Shown: piece by piece, positions 17,059 to 25,816 of the stretch
Position numbering within the stretch: the stretch's first letter is position 1
How the letters are laid out: every line of letters begins with the position of its first letter
Assembly (NCBI GenBank): GCA_903828565.1
Contig: CAIKMQ010000048.1
Location: 1-58,603, forward strand
Length of the DNA: 58,603 bases
Direction of reading: 5' to 3'
Source of the DNA: an uncultured Leptolinea sp.
Lineage (GTDB): Bacteria > Chloroflexota > Anaerolineae > Anaerolineales > Anaerolineaceae
Position numbers and translations under genes: made by a program
The notes under the pieces: generated by a model
What the model saw: the letters and a program-made list of their open reading frames with translations, nothing else
Database searches by the model: none
What the model was told of the DNA's origin: nothing

Positions 17059-18602
17059 TGGAAAAGTTCCGTAAGTTTTCGATTATTGGATTGTATTTTT
17101 CCGCGGTAGCGGCTTTCTCTCTCGGCATTTATTTTTTCCTCATCCGCAAAACCGATATACCTTTCCAGATCCTTGTTGTGCTGGTGGTTCTTGGCCTGGC
17201 ACTTTTTGCCATCCTCAATCCCGATGGAGTGCGACGTTTCTTTGGCGGCAGACAATTTAAGTATGGCGGAAATTCCATCCTGCTCATCGCGGGGATAATT
17301 GGAACCGCGATCATCATTAACATACTGGCAAACCAGTATTCACCCAATTGGGATCTCTCTGAAGATCAGACCAATACGCTGGCGCCGGAAAGTATCGCGG
17401 CGGCTCAAGCTGTTCCTCAACCCGTCAAAGCGTTGGCATTCTTCACACCGGCGATACCAACTGAATCTACGCAGAAATTACTACAGCTATACAAAGAAAA
17501 CAGTAATGGAAAATTCGATTATGAATTCATTGATCCTGATTCAGAACCCGCCAAAAGACAGGCATACAATATCACCAGAGATGGCAGCCTGATACTCGAA
17601 ATGAATGGCAGCTTTTTACCTGTCAGCGCCATTAATGAACAGGATGTGACCACAACGATTATCAAGTTGATCAACCCCGTTCAGCATGGAGTATATTTTC
17701 TAACCGGCCATGGCGAGCATGATCCATTTGGAAATGATGAAAATGGATACAGTTCACTCTCCACAGCACTGTCAGCCAAGAATTACCGGGTCGCAAGCCT
17801 GAACCTGATGGCTGCCGGTAGTATCCCTGCGGATGCGGAACAGATCATCATTGCCGGCCCGCAAAAACCCGTCAGCGCTGGAGAAGTAGAGCTACTGCGT
17901 AGTTTTATTTCCTCCGGACATTCACTTATCCTTCTGATAGACCCGACCGTGTTGAACCAGTTCAATGGCGCTCCCGATCCATTAGCTGCTTTCCTTGCGG
18001 CCGATTGGGGAATCATCATTAATAATGACTTTATTGTTGATCCGGGTGGTCAAAACCCGACCTACTCAATTGCAAGTGAATATGGGGATAGCCCCATTAC
18101 AGATAAATTGAACAAGATCATTACGATCTTCCCATCTGCACGCAGTATCTCACTATCTGCCAATGTGCCGGCTGGTGTAACCCTGATCGACCTGGTAAAA
18201 ACCTCTGCCAGCACCTGGGGTGAAACGGATCTGACTGGTCTCATTCAGAGCAATGTATCTTTCGACCCGGCTATAGATCATCCCGGCCCGGTATCCCTGG
18301 CGGTTTCAGCAGAAAATACATCCACCCGGGCGAGGGTAGTAGTGATAGGAAATTCGAATTTTGTCATCAATGATAATTTTTCTGCCTATGGCAACAGTGA
18401 TTTTATGATCAACTCCGTTGATTGGTCTGCTCAGGAAGATCAGATGATCAATCTGACTATCAAACCTCAGACGAAACGGCTGATCGTTCCCCCTCAGAGT
18501 ATTGTAATCAACGCATTACTGTTGTTTGTCGTTCTTCTGATCCCCCTCTCTATTGCCGGGGTAGGTGTCATCGTATTCCTCAGCCGTCGAAAAAAGGGAT
18601 AA
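17058..18602 (+). CDS. GldG-like ABC transport system protein
   Basis: The 514-aa protein has three TM helices: two near the N-terminus (about 10-27 and 36-50), one at about 70-88, and a further TM at the C-terminus (about 490-510). The large external domain in between matches the GldG/IFT52-like ABC component: YSPNWDLSEDQTNTLAPES, then KALAFFTP, YFLTGHGEHDP and LLIDPTV. In Bacteroidetes GldG works with GldF and GldA in gliding, but homologues occur widely in non-gliding bacteria with an unknown cargo. The ATG at 17058 overlaps the permease stop by one base. Confidence 0.85.
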   Translation: MEKFRKFSIIGLYFSAVAAFSLGIYFFLIRKTDIPFQILVVLVVLGLALFAILNPDGVRRFFGGRQFKYGGNSILLIAGIIGTAIIINILANQYSPNWDLSEDQTNTLAPESIAAAQAVPQPVKALAFFTPAIPTESTQKLLQLYKENSNGKFDYEFIDPDSEPAKRQAYNITRDGSLILEMNGSFLPVSAINEQDVTTTIIKLINPVQHGVYFLTGHGEHDPFGNDENGYSSLSTALSAKNYRVASLNLMAAGSIPADAEQIIIAGPQKPVSAGEVELLRSFISSGHSLILLIDPTVLNQFNGAPDPLAAFLAADWGIIINNDFIVDPGGQNPTYSIASEYGDSPITDKLNKIITIFPSARSISLSANVPAGVTLIDLVKTSASTWGETDLTGLIQSNVSFDPAIDHPGPVSLAVSAENTSTRARVVVIGNSNFVINDNFSAYGNSDFMINSVDWSAQEDQMINLTIKPQTKRLIVPPQSIVINALLLFVVLLIPLSIAGVGVIVFLSRRKKG

Positions 18603-18607
18603 TCTAC

Positions 18608-19117
18608 TTGCGAAGGACAACTCTAATTTCGCTGGCATTTTTCGGGCTGGTACTTGCTATTTTCTTTGGCTTACGGTATTTCGATAAACAGAAGACTGTT
18701 GAAAGTACTCCTACCCCCGGCTTGCCCCAGGTATTCCCTCTGGATCTCACTTCTCTTCGGGGATTGGATATAAAAACTCCGTTTATGAGCATTAGAGCAA
18801 AAACTGACGGGTACTCCTGGACTCTGCTTGAACCAAATGGATCTACTAGCGATACCTTACCGCAACTTGCCAACGAGGTGCTTGACCTGGTTATTTTACG
18901 GAAGCTAGATATATCAGTTGATGAGATCGGTCTGACGAATCCACCCAGGTTGGAAATATCGCTTACAGGTTTGGATGAGCAGATTTATTCATTGACGATC
19001 GGCAGCGACACTCCCACCGGGACTGGCACATATGCCAGAACTTCGGATGGAAGTGTTGTGATGCTTCGGACAGCAGCCGTACAGGCGATCGAAGCTCTGA
19101 TACTGCAGGTAAAATAG
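18608..19117 (+). CDS. DUF4340 domain protein of the Gld-like operon
   Basis: A 169-aa membrane-anchored protein with one N-terminal TM (LISLAFFGLVLAIFFGL) and an external domain with a DUF4340 pattern: FPLDLTSLRGLDIKTP, WTLLEPNG, VILRKLDISVD and YSLTIGSDTPTGTGTYAR. The reading frame has no ATG; a TTG at 18608 six bases after the gldG stop gives a protein starting with the TM, and an AAGGG precedes it. The long ATG-initiated frame at 18422 overlaps the upstream gene and is rejected. DUF4340 genes regularly follow gldG-like genes. Confidence 0.8.
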   Translation: MRRTTLISLAFFGLVLAIFFGLRYFDKQKTVESTPTPGLPQVFPLDLTSLRGLDIKTPFMSIRAKTDGYSWTLLEPNGSTSDTLPQLANEVLDLVILRKLDISVDEIGLTNPPRLEISLTGLDEQIYSLTIGSDTPTGTGTYARTSDGSVVMLRTAAVQAIEALILQVK

Positions 19118-19280
19118 CCGTAAACTGGGAATTGTTTGGAATACATTAAACATTCTATATATTGTATTTACCTAATTTTCGCGTTATTCTAAATTAGTGC
19201 CGTAAATCGACATCAATTGAAACGCCAATCTGGCAACCTGCAACGCGCGGGTTGCGATAATCAAAAGGATATTGATATTA

Positions 19281-20495
19281 ATGATGGATGATTTGATCAT
19301 ACACGCCACCGAAGAAGATGAAGATGAGTACTCGGCCATTGCCCGCCTGATAGAACTGGGCAGGCAGAAATCCTATGTGACCATCGATGACATCTTGCAT
19401 TTCTTCCCTGACGCCGAACAGGATGTTGAACAACTGGAAGAAGCTTTTGCCGCTCTGATGAGTGCTGGCATCCCCTATCTGGAGGATCATTCAACCATTG
19501 AAGAACCCTCAGAAGAGGAGTTAAGCGCGGATGAGGAAAAAGAAGAAGACCATATCATGCCCGCCGTGGATGATCTGGCTAATATTGACACAAGTGACAC
19601 CATTGGTCTTTACCTCAAGGAAGTCAGTCGCGTCCCTTTGCTCAATGCAGATGAAGAAGTCAGCCTGGCACAGCGCATTGAAAAAGGACGTGAATCGCGC
19701 GAAGAATTGGCCAGGGGTGCAACCAGCGATAAACGCCGACAGGATCTTCGCATGCAAATTGAGGACGGTTGGGAGGCTCGCGAGCACCTCATTACTGCCA
19801 ACAGCCGCCTGGTAATCTCCGTAGCCAAGAAATACATGGGCCGCGGCGTACCCTTTTTGGATCTGATTCAGGAAGGCAACATCGGGCTGATTCGGGCTAC
19901 CAAGAAATTTGACTATCGCCGTGGGCATAAATTCTCCACTTATGCCACCTGGTGGATTCGACAGGCAGTCACCCGTGCGATCGCAGACCAGGGCCGCACA
20001 ATTCGTGTGCCGGTTCACATGGGCGATCAGATCAATAAACTACTGCGGGTACAACATCAACTTACACAACGCCTAGGCCGTGAACCCAGCGTAGAGGAAC
20101 TGGCAGAAGCCCTGGATGTTCCACCTAAAAAAGTGGAAAACATGATCCAGGTTGCCCGCCGGCCATTATCCCTCGAAACCCCGACTGATGATGAAGAAGA
20201 TTCAGTTCTGGGTGACTTTATTGAAGATGATCAGGCACCTCCCCCGGATGAGACGGCTACATACAATCTATTGCGGGAACACATTGAAGATGTGCTCAAC
20301 TCATTACCCCCTCGTGAAGTCCGCATCTTGCAGCTGCGTTATGGCTTACTGGATGGACAGGCCTATACCCTGGAAGAAGTGGGACGCAAGATGGGTGTAA
20401 CTCGCGAACGTGTTCGCCAGATAGAGGCGCAAGCTCTTTCACGTTTGCGCCACCCATCCATCCGTAGAAAACTGCGCGATTACCTCGGCGATTGA
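19281..20495 (+). CDS. sigA: Primary RNA polymerase sigma factor
   Basis: The 404-aa sigma-70 protein contains an acidic region 1.1 (IIHATEEDEDEY) and the core regions: 1.2 (DTIGLYLKEVSRVPLL), 2.1-2.4 (LITANSRLVISVAKKYMGRG, FDYRRGHKFSTYATWWIRQAV), 3 (RVPVHMGDQINKL), and 4.2 (GVTRERVRQIEAQALSRLRHP). This is the housekeeping factor that reads the TTGACA/TATAAT promoters seen in this window. The ATG at 19281 is preferred with AAAGGAT upstream; ATG 19284 is equally possible. A strong terminator follows. A good promoter for it could not be identified in 19118-19280. Confidence 0.95.
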   Translation: MMDDLIIHATEEDEDEYSAIARLIELGRQKSYVTIDDILHFFPDAEQDVEQLEEAFAALMSAGIPYLEDHSTIEEPSEEELSADEEKEEDHIMPAVDDLANIDTSDTIGLYLKEVSRVPLLNADEEVSLAQRIEKGRESREELARGATSDKRRQDLRMQIEDGWEAREHLITANSRLVISVAKKYMGRGVPFLDLIQEGNIGLIRATKKFDYRRGHKFSTYATWWIRQAVTRAIADQGRTIRVPVHMGDQINKLLRVQHQLTQRLGREPSVEELAEALDVPPKKVENMIQVARRPLSLETPTDDEEDSVLGDFIEDDQAPPPDETATYNLLREHIEDVLNSLPPREVRILQLRYGLLDGQAYTLEEVGRKMGVTRERVRQIEAQALSRLRHPSIRRKLRDYLGD

Positions 20496-20513
20496 GACAA
20501 AATCCCTTTCCGT

Positions 20514-20546
20514 AAAACACAGAAGGAGAAATCCTTCTGTGTTTTT
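20514..20546 (+). terminator. Strong terminator after sigA
   Basis: A perfect 14-bp stem (20514-20527 with 20532-20545) with a GAAA loop, A-rich on the left and ending in a T run. Confidence 0.9.
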
Positions 20547-20560
20547 AGTAGGTATGATAC

Positions 20561-20589
20561 TTGCATTGTATTCTGAGAAGTTGCATACT
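20561..20589 (+). promoter_or_regulatory. Promoter of the TPR protein gene
   Basis: TTGCAT (20561-20566) and CATACT (20584-20589) are 17 bp apart, 21 bp before the ATG. AGGGAGG is the ribosome binding site. Confidence 0.5.
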
Positions 20590-20609
20590 TTTTAAGGGAG
20601 GTTCCCTTT

Positions 20610-22481
20610 ATGACTGCTATACCTTTACGTGAATATAACCAAGTGATTTCTACACTGATCGATCGTGGACTCACGGACGAAGCCAGTGATCATTGCCGAT
20701 TTATCCTCTCGAAGTACCCAAAGACACTGGAAACCTACAGGCTCCTGGGAAAGGCATATCTGGAAAGCAGCCGGTATCTAGAAGCTGGAGATACATTTCT
20801 CCGGGTTCTGGCTGTAACACCAGACGACTACCTGGCACATGCCGGAATGAGCATCATCCGAGAAGAAAGCGGCAACCTGCAGGCAGCTATCTGGCATATG
20901 GAACGGGCATTCGAATGCCAACCTGGAAATACCGCCATTCAGGCCGAGCTAAAACTATTATATGGAAAAAGGGATGGCTCTCAACCTGAAAAGATCCGAC
21001 TGACCCGCGGTGCCATTTGCCGTATGTACGCCAGGGGCAATCAGTACCGGCAGGCTATCGCGGAAGTGCGTGCGGTTCTTAAGACAACACCAGATCGTAA
21101 TGATCTGGATGTCCTCCTGGCTGAATTGCTCGCCGCAACGGATCAGAAAGATGAATGTAAGAACATCTGCTTGCGTATCTTGCAGAAATATCCCTTCTGC
21201 CAGTCGTGCAACCAATTAATGTTGAAGCTCTCCGTGCCGGGGAGTTCTGATGCGAGTAAATACGACCATCGCCTGACCGAGATCGATCCATATCATGCGT
21301 ACCTTTCGGCAGACTACCCGCAAGCAGACTCTGTCCCGGCCGACAAAGTAATGCTGGATAAGTTGGAATACTTCACCCCAACTGAACTGTCGATCGGTAC
21401 AGTATTGGACCATGAACATTTCGAAGAAGCACCCATGCCCGATGCTGAGATTGACATGGATGATACCCAACCCATCCTGTTGGAGGATGCAGATACTACA
21501 TCAGGTCCCGTGGAGATTCCGGACTGGCTCGAGCCGGAGGGAAATGAACAAATATACGAATCATCAGGTAGTGAATTGCCTGATACCTTTGAAGAAATAA
21601 AACCTGAATCCGAGTTGCCTGAGGTAGATAGCGAAGTTCCGCCCTCCATTCCCGATATCCCCGCCTGGGAGAGAGAAGAAGCTCCCCATCATCCAGATAT
21701 TTCAGCACCAGGCGACCAGATACCCCGAGAAGTTGAGGCTGCAGGCCAAGCTTCGATAAAAAAGACTACTGACGAAGTGGATGAAACACCCGAGTGGTTA
21801 AAGAATTTATTTGTGGATGATACGCCAAGGTCCACTTCGCCGATGTGGAGTACTCCCACCCCAGATGACTATCTAGCTGATGAGCCAGTTGAGGGTCAAA
21901 CCAGCACTGGGGATGTATCCGAAAATACAATATCTCAAGATGTCAGCAGTGGAGAAGAAAACAACATCCCCGATTGGTTGAATGAATTGGATGGCGATGA
22001 ATCTGTGATGCCTTCTGATCCGATCCTTCCGGATCCTGAAGTAGAGGAACCATCTGAAACCCCTCCGGTACTTGATATTTCAGAAGAAAGTGTGCCTGAT
22101 GCGACAACATCACCTTCAGTAGCTGCACCCCCACCCGTCAGCGAAAGTGACGAGTTTGAGATCCCTGAATGGCTGAAAAACATTCATGAGGATGATGGTG
22201 CAAGTGTACCTGAGCTGGCCCCGCCATCGGATAATGAGACATCCGCTGAAGGTCCAGTGGACCTTGTAACCCGGATTAAAGAATTAACTGCCCTACAGCG
22301 CTCTGGCTTGGATCCGACCCTCACCTGTCAGCAGGTGGAGGATCTACTATCGCAGCACTCAGACAACGCCTCTCTATGGCTTCTTGCCGGGGATCTGCGA
22401 AAGGAAACTGGTAACCTTGCAGGGGCAATTGAGGCATACACAAAAGCAGAAAGCATATTAAAATCATCCCAGGCTAATTGA
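20610..22481 (+). CDS. TPR protein with repeated acidic IP(D/E)WL motifs
   Basis: The 623-aa protein has an N-terminal TPR solenoid (about residues 1-210, e.g. YRLLGKAYLESSRYLEAGDTFL, GNLQAAIWHMERAFECQPGN) and one more TPR-like unit at the C-terminus (DNASLWLLAGDLRKETGNLAGAIEAY). The 300 residues in between are acidic, Pro-rich and probably disordered. They carry a recurring short motif: IPDWLE near 301, TPEWLK near 392, IPDWLN near 452 and IPEWLK near 517, plus IPAWE near 349. There is no signal peptide, so it is cytosolic. Spaced hydrophobic motifs in a disordered chain suggest multivalent docking of a partner. The function is unknown. Confidence 0.75.
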   Translation: MTAIPLREYNQVISTLIDRGLTDEASDHCRFILSKYPKTLETYRLLGKAYLESSRYLEAGDTFLRVLAVTPDDYLAHAGMSIIREESGNLQAAIWHMERAFECQPGNTAIQAELKLLYGKRDGSQPEKIRLTRGAICRMYARGNQYRQAIAEVRAVLKTTPDRNDLDVLLAELLAATDQKDECKNICLRILQKYPFCQSCNQLMLKLSVPGSSDASKYDHRLTEIDPYHAYLSADYPQADSVPADKVMLDKLEYFTPTELSIGTVLDHEHFEEAPMPDAEIDMDDTQPILLEDADTTSGPVEIPDWLEPEGNEQIYESSGSELPDTFEEIKPESELPEVDSEVPPSIPDIPAWEREEAPHHPDISAPGDQIPREVEAAGQASIKKTTDEVDETPEWLKNLFVDDTPRSTSPMWSTPTPDDYLADEPVEGQTSTGDVSENTISQDVSSGEENNIPDWLNELDGDESVMPSDPILPDPEVEEPSETPPVLDISEESVPDATTSPSVAAPPPVSESDEFEIPEWLKNIHEDDGASVPELAPPSDNETSAEGPVDLVTRIKELTALQRSGLDPTLTCQQVEDLLSQHSDNASLWLLAGDLRKETGNLAGAIEAYTKAESILKSSQAN

Positions 22482-22503
22482 CCCCTGATAATCGGAGATG
22501 GTA

Positions 22504-22956
22504 ATGGAGCGAACATTAATACTGATCAAACCAGATGGCGTTCAGCGTGGACTTATCGGCGAGATCATTAAAAGATTGGAAGCACGTGGATTAAAGATTA
22601 TTGGCGCAAAATTCATGCAGGTTGATGAGAAATTAGCTTCCACGCATTATGCCGAGCATATAGGAAAACCCTTCTACCCCGGGCTGATGCGATACATTTG
22701 CTCCTCTCCGGTTATGGCTATGGCCTGGGAAGGCCGGGATGCGATTGCCATTGTACGGCAAATGATGGGTAAAACCAACCCTGTCGAAGCGGCACCGGGA
22801 ACTATCCGCCATGACTTTGCCATGATTACCAGCAGAAACCTGACCCATGCCTCAGATTCACCTGAACGTGGTGAGGTTGAAATTGCTCTATGGTTCAAAG
22901 CGGAAGAATTGGTAACCTGGGATAGAACAGCTGATTCTTGGATTTATGATCTGTGA
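22504..22956 (+). CDS. ndk: Nucleoside diphosphate kinase
   Basis: Ndk transfers phosphate between nucleoside di- and triphosphates through a phospho-His. The 150-aa protein shows ERTLILIKPDGVQRGLIGEI, the catalytic His in NLTHASDS (the usual motif is NxxHGSDS, here Gly is Ala), and the conserved end ERGEVEIALWF. Two in-frame ATGs lie at 22498 and 22504; GGAG ends one base before the first, so the second is likely the true start. Confidence 0.95.
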   Translation: MERTLILIKPDGVQRGLIGEIIKRLEARGLKIIGAKFMQVDEKLASTHYAEHIGKPFYPGLMRYICSSPVMAMAWEGRDAIAIVRQMMGKTNPVEAAPGTIRHDFAMITSRNLTHASDSPERGEVEIALWFKAEELVTWDRTADSWIYDL

Positions 22957-22973
22957 AAATTCTACGAAATTCC

Positions 22974-23002
22974 TTGACGCCAGCACACCATAGTGATAAT
23001 AT
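22974..23002 (+). promoter_or_regulatory. Promoter of tRNA-Asp
   Basis: TTGACG (22974-22979) and TAATAT (22997-23002) are 17 bp apart and end 12 bp before the tRNA. GATAAT at 22995 is an alternative -10 with a 15-bp spacer. Confidence 0.65.
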
Positions 23003-23014
23003 TCATGCCGTTGG

Positions 23015-23088
23015 GGGGGCGTGGTGTAGCGGTCTAACATGCGGCCCTGTCAAGGCCGAGATCGCGGGTTCAAATCCCGTCGCTCCCG
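23015..23088 (+). tRNA. tRNA-Asp, anticodon GTC
   Basis: The 74-nt sequence folds with acceptor GGGGGCG/CGCTCCC (one G-T pair) and discriminator G73 as expected for Asp. The anticodon stem CGGCC... encloses CTGTCAA, so the anticodon is GTC. The T loop is TTCAAAT. CCA is not encoded. Confidence 0.95.
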
Positions 23089-23091
23089 CTA

Positions 23092-23117
23092 AAAAGACTG
23101 TGAAAGCAGTCTTTTTT
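23092..23117 (+). terminator. Terminator of tRNA-Asp
   Basis: An 8-bp stem (23093-23100 with 23107-23114) is followed by a T run, 4 nt after the tRNA. Confidence 0.85.
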
Positions 23118-23143
23118 CTTTTAACCATTTACGTGCGCCGTTA

Positions 23144-23152
23144 TGGTATACT
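23144..23152 (+). promoter_or_regulatory. Extended -10 promoter of the helicase gene
   Basis: TGG directly precedes TATACT (23147-23152), giving an extended -10. Transcription would begin near 23159, about 80 nt before the ATG. Confidence 0.55.
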
Positions 23153-23192
23153 TATTGGTAGATTTACGTCTATGATCTTGCAAGGTTTACAC

Positions 23193-23221
23193 AGCCCTGC
23201 CAGCAAAGGTAGGGCTTTTTT
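23193..23221 (+). terminator. Leader terminator (possible attenuator) before the helicase
   Basis: A 9-bp stem (23193-23201 with 23208-23216; one G-T) is followed by six T (23216-23221). It stands between the extended -10 promoter and the ribosome binding site (GGAGAG) of the helicase, with only 17 nt to the ATG. No gene precedes it after the tRNA terminator, so its natural role is attenuation of the helicase transcript. Confidence 0.7.
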
Positions 23222-23238
23222 GTTGGAGAGAAATAATT

Positions 23239-24945
23239 ATGTCGTCATCATTTGTTGAACTCGGATTATCCCCCGAATTATTAACTGCGGTCACAGAATT
23301 AGATTATGCCGCACCCACTCCCATCCAGGAACAAGCTATTCCATCCCTTCTGTCAGGTAGGAATGTGGTTGGCCAGGCACAAACTGGAACGGGTAAAACA
23401 GCCGCATTCATCCTGCCTTTATTGCAGCTTCTGGATAAACCCAGGGATGCTGCGCGAGCTTTGATCCTTGTTCCCACGCGGGAACTGGCATTGCAGGTAT
23501 CGGATGCCGCCCGGTGGTTGGCAGCTCATACCCAGCTGCGAATTACCTCTGTCTATGGTGGTCAATCCTATACGATCCAGATCCGCGCACTTAAAAAGGG
23601 AACTGATATCGTGGTGGGTACTCCCGGCCGCATTATGGACCTGATGCGTCAGGATATTCTGCATCTATCATCCGTCATGCATGTGGTTCTCGATGAAGCC
23701 GATGAAATGCTGGATATGGGTTTCTCGGAGGACGTCGACACTATTCTTTCAGCAATACCGGCAGAACGTCAGATTGCCCTCTTCTCCGCTACCTTCCCGC
23801 GAGCAGTTCAAGCCCTGGTCAATGCCCATGTGCCAAACCCGGATCATATCCGGATCAACCCTTCCGCAGTCACAGTATCAGATACCGAGCAGAGATATGT
23901 GTACCTGCGAGAGGAGAACAAACTCGCCGCGTTGACTCGTTTGCTCGAAGTTGAAGGCATACAATCTGCGTTAATCTTCACCCGCACCAAGGTCCGTGCC
24001 CAGGAAATATCAGATGCATTGAATAGCCGCGGAATACCTGCTGAGTCTTTACATGGCGATCTGAACCAGGCGCGCCGCGAAACGGTTTTACGTCGCTTAC
24101 GCTCTCGTGAGATTTCCATCCTGGTGGCTACGGATGTAGCCGCGCGTGGATTGGATATCGACGATCTGTCTCATGTGATCAACTTCGATATGCCTCAGGA
24201 TCCTGAGGATTACGTCCACCGCATTGGGCGCACTGGCCGTGCCGGTCGGAAGGGAATTGCCCTGACCTTTGTCACTGGCAAAGAAAAACATCGCCTTCGC
24301 CAGGTGGAAAACTTCACCAAGAAAGCTTTGAATGAAGTTCCCATCCCCAGTATCGAAGAGATCCGTTCTCACCGGGATCAGAAGTACATGGACCGGCTCG
24401 TGCAGGTTCTTGAGGAAAATGCTCTTGCGCCCGAATTATCGGCTGTCAAAACCCTCGGGGAGAAGTTTTCGCTGGAAACTATCGCTGCCGCAGCCATCAA
24501 GCTCTCGAGAGAAACTGAACCTGAACTACCCCGCGAACAATTTGTAGAACCGGCCCGACCGGCATTCCATGTCATCGAAGAACCCCCAAAAACTCATGGC
24601 AAGTACAGATCTGAGAATGCAGCCATGAAAGGCTCAAAGATCCGCAGTGATAAAAAACAATCATCCAGGTATGCCGGCTCTCCCCCAACCGAACACGGGC
24701 ATGAAGATATGGTCAGGCTGCGCTGCAATCTGGGGCATCGTCATGGCATTCGCCCCGGAGATATCGTTGGAGCCATTGCCAGCGAAGTCGGTATCCCCGG
24801 AAAATCTATTGGGGAGATCAAGATCCAGGATGATTATTCCTTCGTGGATGTGGACCGCCGCCATGCGAGCAAAGTATTGCGCCAATCCGCGGGGAAATAC
24901 GCTGTCCGCGGGAAAACCATCATCTTGACCAAAGATAGCAAGTAA
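23239..24945 (+). CDS. deaD: DEAD-box RNA helicase with DbpA-type RNA-binding domain
   Basis: The 568-aa protein has the full DEAD-box set: Q motif (APTPIQEQAIP), AQTGTGKT, PTRELALQ, VVGTPGR, VLDEADEML, FSATFP, FTRTK, ATDVAARGLDIDDLSHVINFDMP and HRIGRTGRAGR. A linker of about 200 aa is followed by a C-terminal RRM-like DbpA domain (LRCNLGHRHGIRPGDIVGAIASE, FVDVDRRHASKVL). Such helicases remodel rRNA and help in the cold. ATG at 23239 has GGAGAG 7 nt upstream. The leader terminator suggests self-regulation or a temperature response. Its family name (deaD/csdA) is assigned by domain layout. Confidence 0.92.
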   Translation: MSSSFVELGLSPELLTAVTELDYAAPTPIQEQAIPSLLSGRNVVGQAQTGTGKTAAFILPLLQLLDKPRDAARALILVPTRELALQVSDAARWLAAHTQLRITSVYGGQSYTIQIRALKKGTDIVVGTPGRIMDLMRQDILHLSSVMHVVLDEADEMLDMGFSEDVDTILSAIPAERQIALFSATFPRAVQALVNAHVPNPDHIRINPSAVTVSDTEQRYVYLREENKLAALTRLLEVEGIQSALIFTRTKVRAQEISDALNSRGIPAESLHGDLNQARRETVLRRLRSREISILVATDVAARGLDIDDLSHVINFDMPQDPEDYVHRIGRTGRAGRKGIALTFVTGKEKHRLRQVENFTKKALNEVPIPSIEEIRSHRDQKYMDRLVQVLEENALAPELSAVKTLGEKFSLETIAAAAIKLSRETEPELPREQFVEPARPAFHVIEEPPKTHGKYRSENAAMKGSKIRSDKKQSSRYAGSPPTEHGHEDMVRLRCNLGHRHGIRPGDIVGAIASEVGIPGKSIGEIKIQDDYSFVDVDRRHASKVLRQSAGKYAVRGKTIILTKDSK

Positions 24946-24959
24946 TCTACCTGAGTCTA

Positions 24960-25016
24960 CATACCAACCATATCAATAGCTGATCAAATCTGCTCTTGGT
25001 ATGGTTTTTCTTTTTT
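24960..25016 (+). terminator. Probable terminator after the helicase gene
   Basis: CATACCAA (24960-24967) pairs with TTGGTATG (24996-25003), with a long 28-nt loop, followed by TTTTTC and a T-rich tract. Confidence 0.5.
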
Positions 25017-25028
25017 ATTTACATTTAT

Positions 25029-25058
25029 TTGTTTTTATTTTTTGGAAAATACTATAAT
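25029..25058 (+). promoter_or_regulatory. Promoter of the Crp/Fnr-type regulator
   Basis: TTGTTT (25029-25034) and a perfect TATAAT (25053-25058) are 18 bp apart, about 35 bp before the ATG. Confidence 0.65.
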
Positions 25059-25092
25059 TCCCTTGGCTTTGACAAGTGCCCAGGAGTGTTAA

Positions 25093-25803
25093 ATGTACAC
25101 AAGATCGACATCTACACAAAAACCAGATTCGGTAAGATCTGCTTTTCAAACCTTTCCATTTTTTATCTCTCTGAAAACGGAAACCCAGGATGCGATCCTG
25201 AACCTCGCCATTCCACGCCACTTCTCCTCAGGCCAGGTGATCTATCTTGAAGGAGAACCGGCTGAGCATGTCTTCATCCTGACCAAAGGCTGGGTGAAAG
25301 CGACCAAGATAACAAAAGAAGGACGGGAACAGGGATTAATGTTCCTGAAGCCGGTGGAGATCTTCGGCGATATTGCTGTCTTTGCTGGCACCAGTTACCC
25401 CGGCACAACTACTGCGCTTGAAGATGCGGAAACATTAGCAATACCAGCTCCGGCTTTGCTCAAATTAGTTACCAGTCATCACGATCTGTCTGCCGCTGTG
25501 ATCCAAAGGCTCAGTCAGCGCGTTCTGGGTTTTATCGATCTTGTGGAAGATCTTTCACTCCGCAATGTGGAAGCTCGGTTGGCTTGCTCTCTTTTACGAA
25601 ATGTGCAAGTAGTAGATGGGCAGAATGTCGTTCCACGCCGCGATTGGACCACATTGGACCAGATGGCTGTACGCCTGGGAACAGTTCGTGATGTCATTAG
25701 CCGCGCCATGAAAAATCTTGAAACGGCTGGATTGATCCGCGTTGAGAAGAACACTATCTACCTGCTCGATCCCATAAAACTGGCTCAACGCGCAGAAGAA
25801 TAA
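25093..25803 (+). CDS. Crp/Fnr family transcriptional regulator
   Basis: The 236-aa protein has a cyclic-nucleotide-type sensor beta-barrel (RHFSSGQVIYLEGEPAEHVFIL, KGWVKATKITKEGREQGL, EIFGDIAVFAG), a dimer helix, and a C-terminal winged helix (TLDQMAVRLGTVRDVISRAMKNLETAGLIRVEKNTIYLLD). It has a single Cys (LACSLL), so it cannot hold the 4Fe-4S cluster of FNR. It is more like NO- or heme-sensing (DNR/NnrR) or effector-binding members. AGGAG precedes the ATG. The palindrome at 25878-25907 and the putative redox operon start right behind it, so it is probably their local regulator. Confidence 0.85.
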   Translation: MYTRSTSTQKPDSVRSAFQTFPFFISLKTETQDAILNLAIPRHFSSGQVIYLEGEPAEHVFILTKGWVKATKITKEGREQGLMFLKPVEIFGDIAVFAGTSYPGTTTALEDAETLAIPAPALLKLVTSHHDLSAAVIQRLSQRVLGFIDLVEDLSLRNVEARLACSLLRNVQVVDGQNVVPRRDWTTLDQMAVRLGTVRDVISRAMKNLETAGLIRVEKNTIYLLDPIKLAQRAEE

Positions 25804-25816
25804 CCCGCCAACTTTC

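Noticed and set aside
18422-18607. ATG-started extension of the DUF4340 gene
   Set aside because: It would overlap 180 bp of the gldG-like gene; the TTG at 18608 gives a normal TM start.
22953-23258. Open frame of 101 aa through the tRNA-Asp region
   Set aside because: It covers the tRNA, its terminator and the helicase leader, and has no ribosome binding site or family likeness.
25093-25803. FNR proper (oxygen-sensing 4Fe-4S)
   Set aside because: Only one Cys is present, so the cluster cannot be bound.
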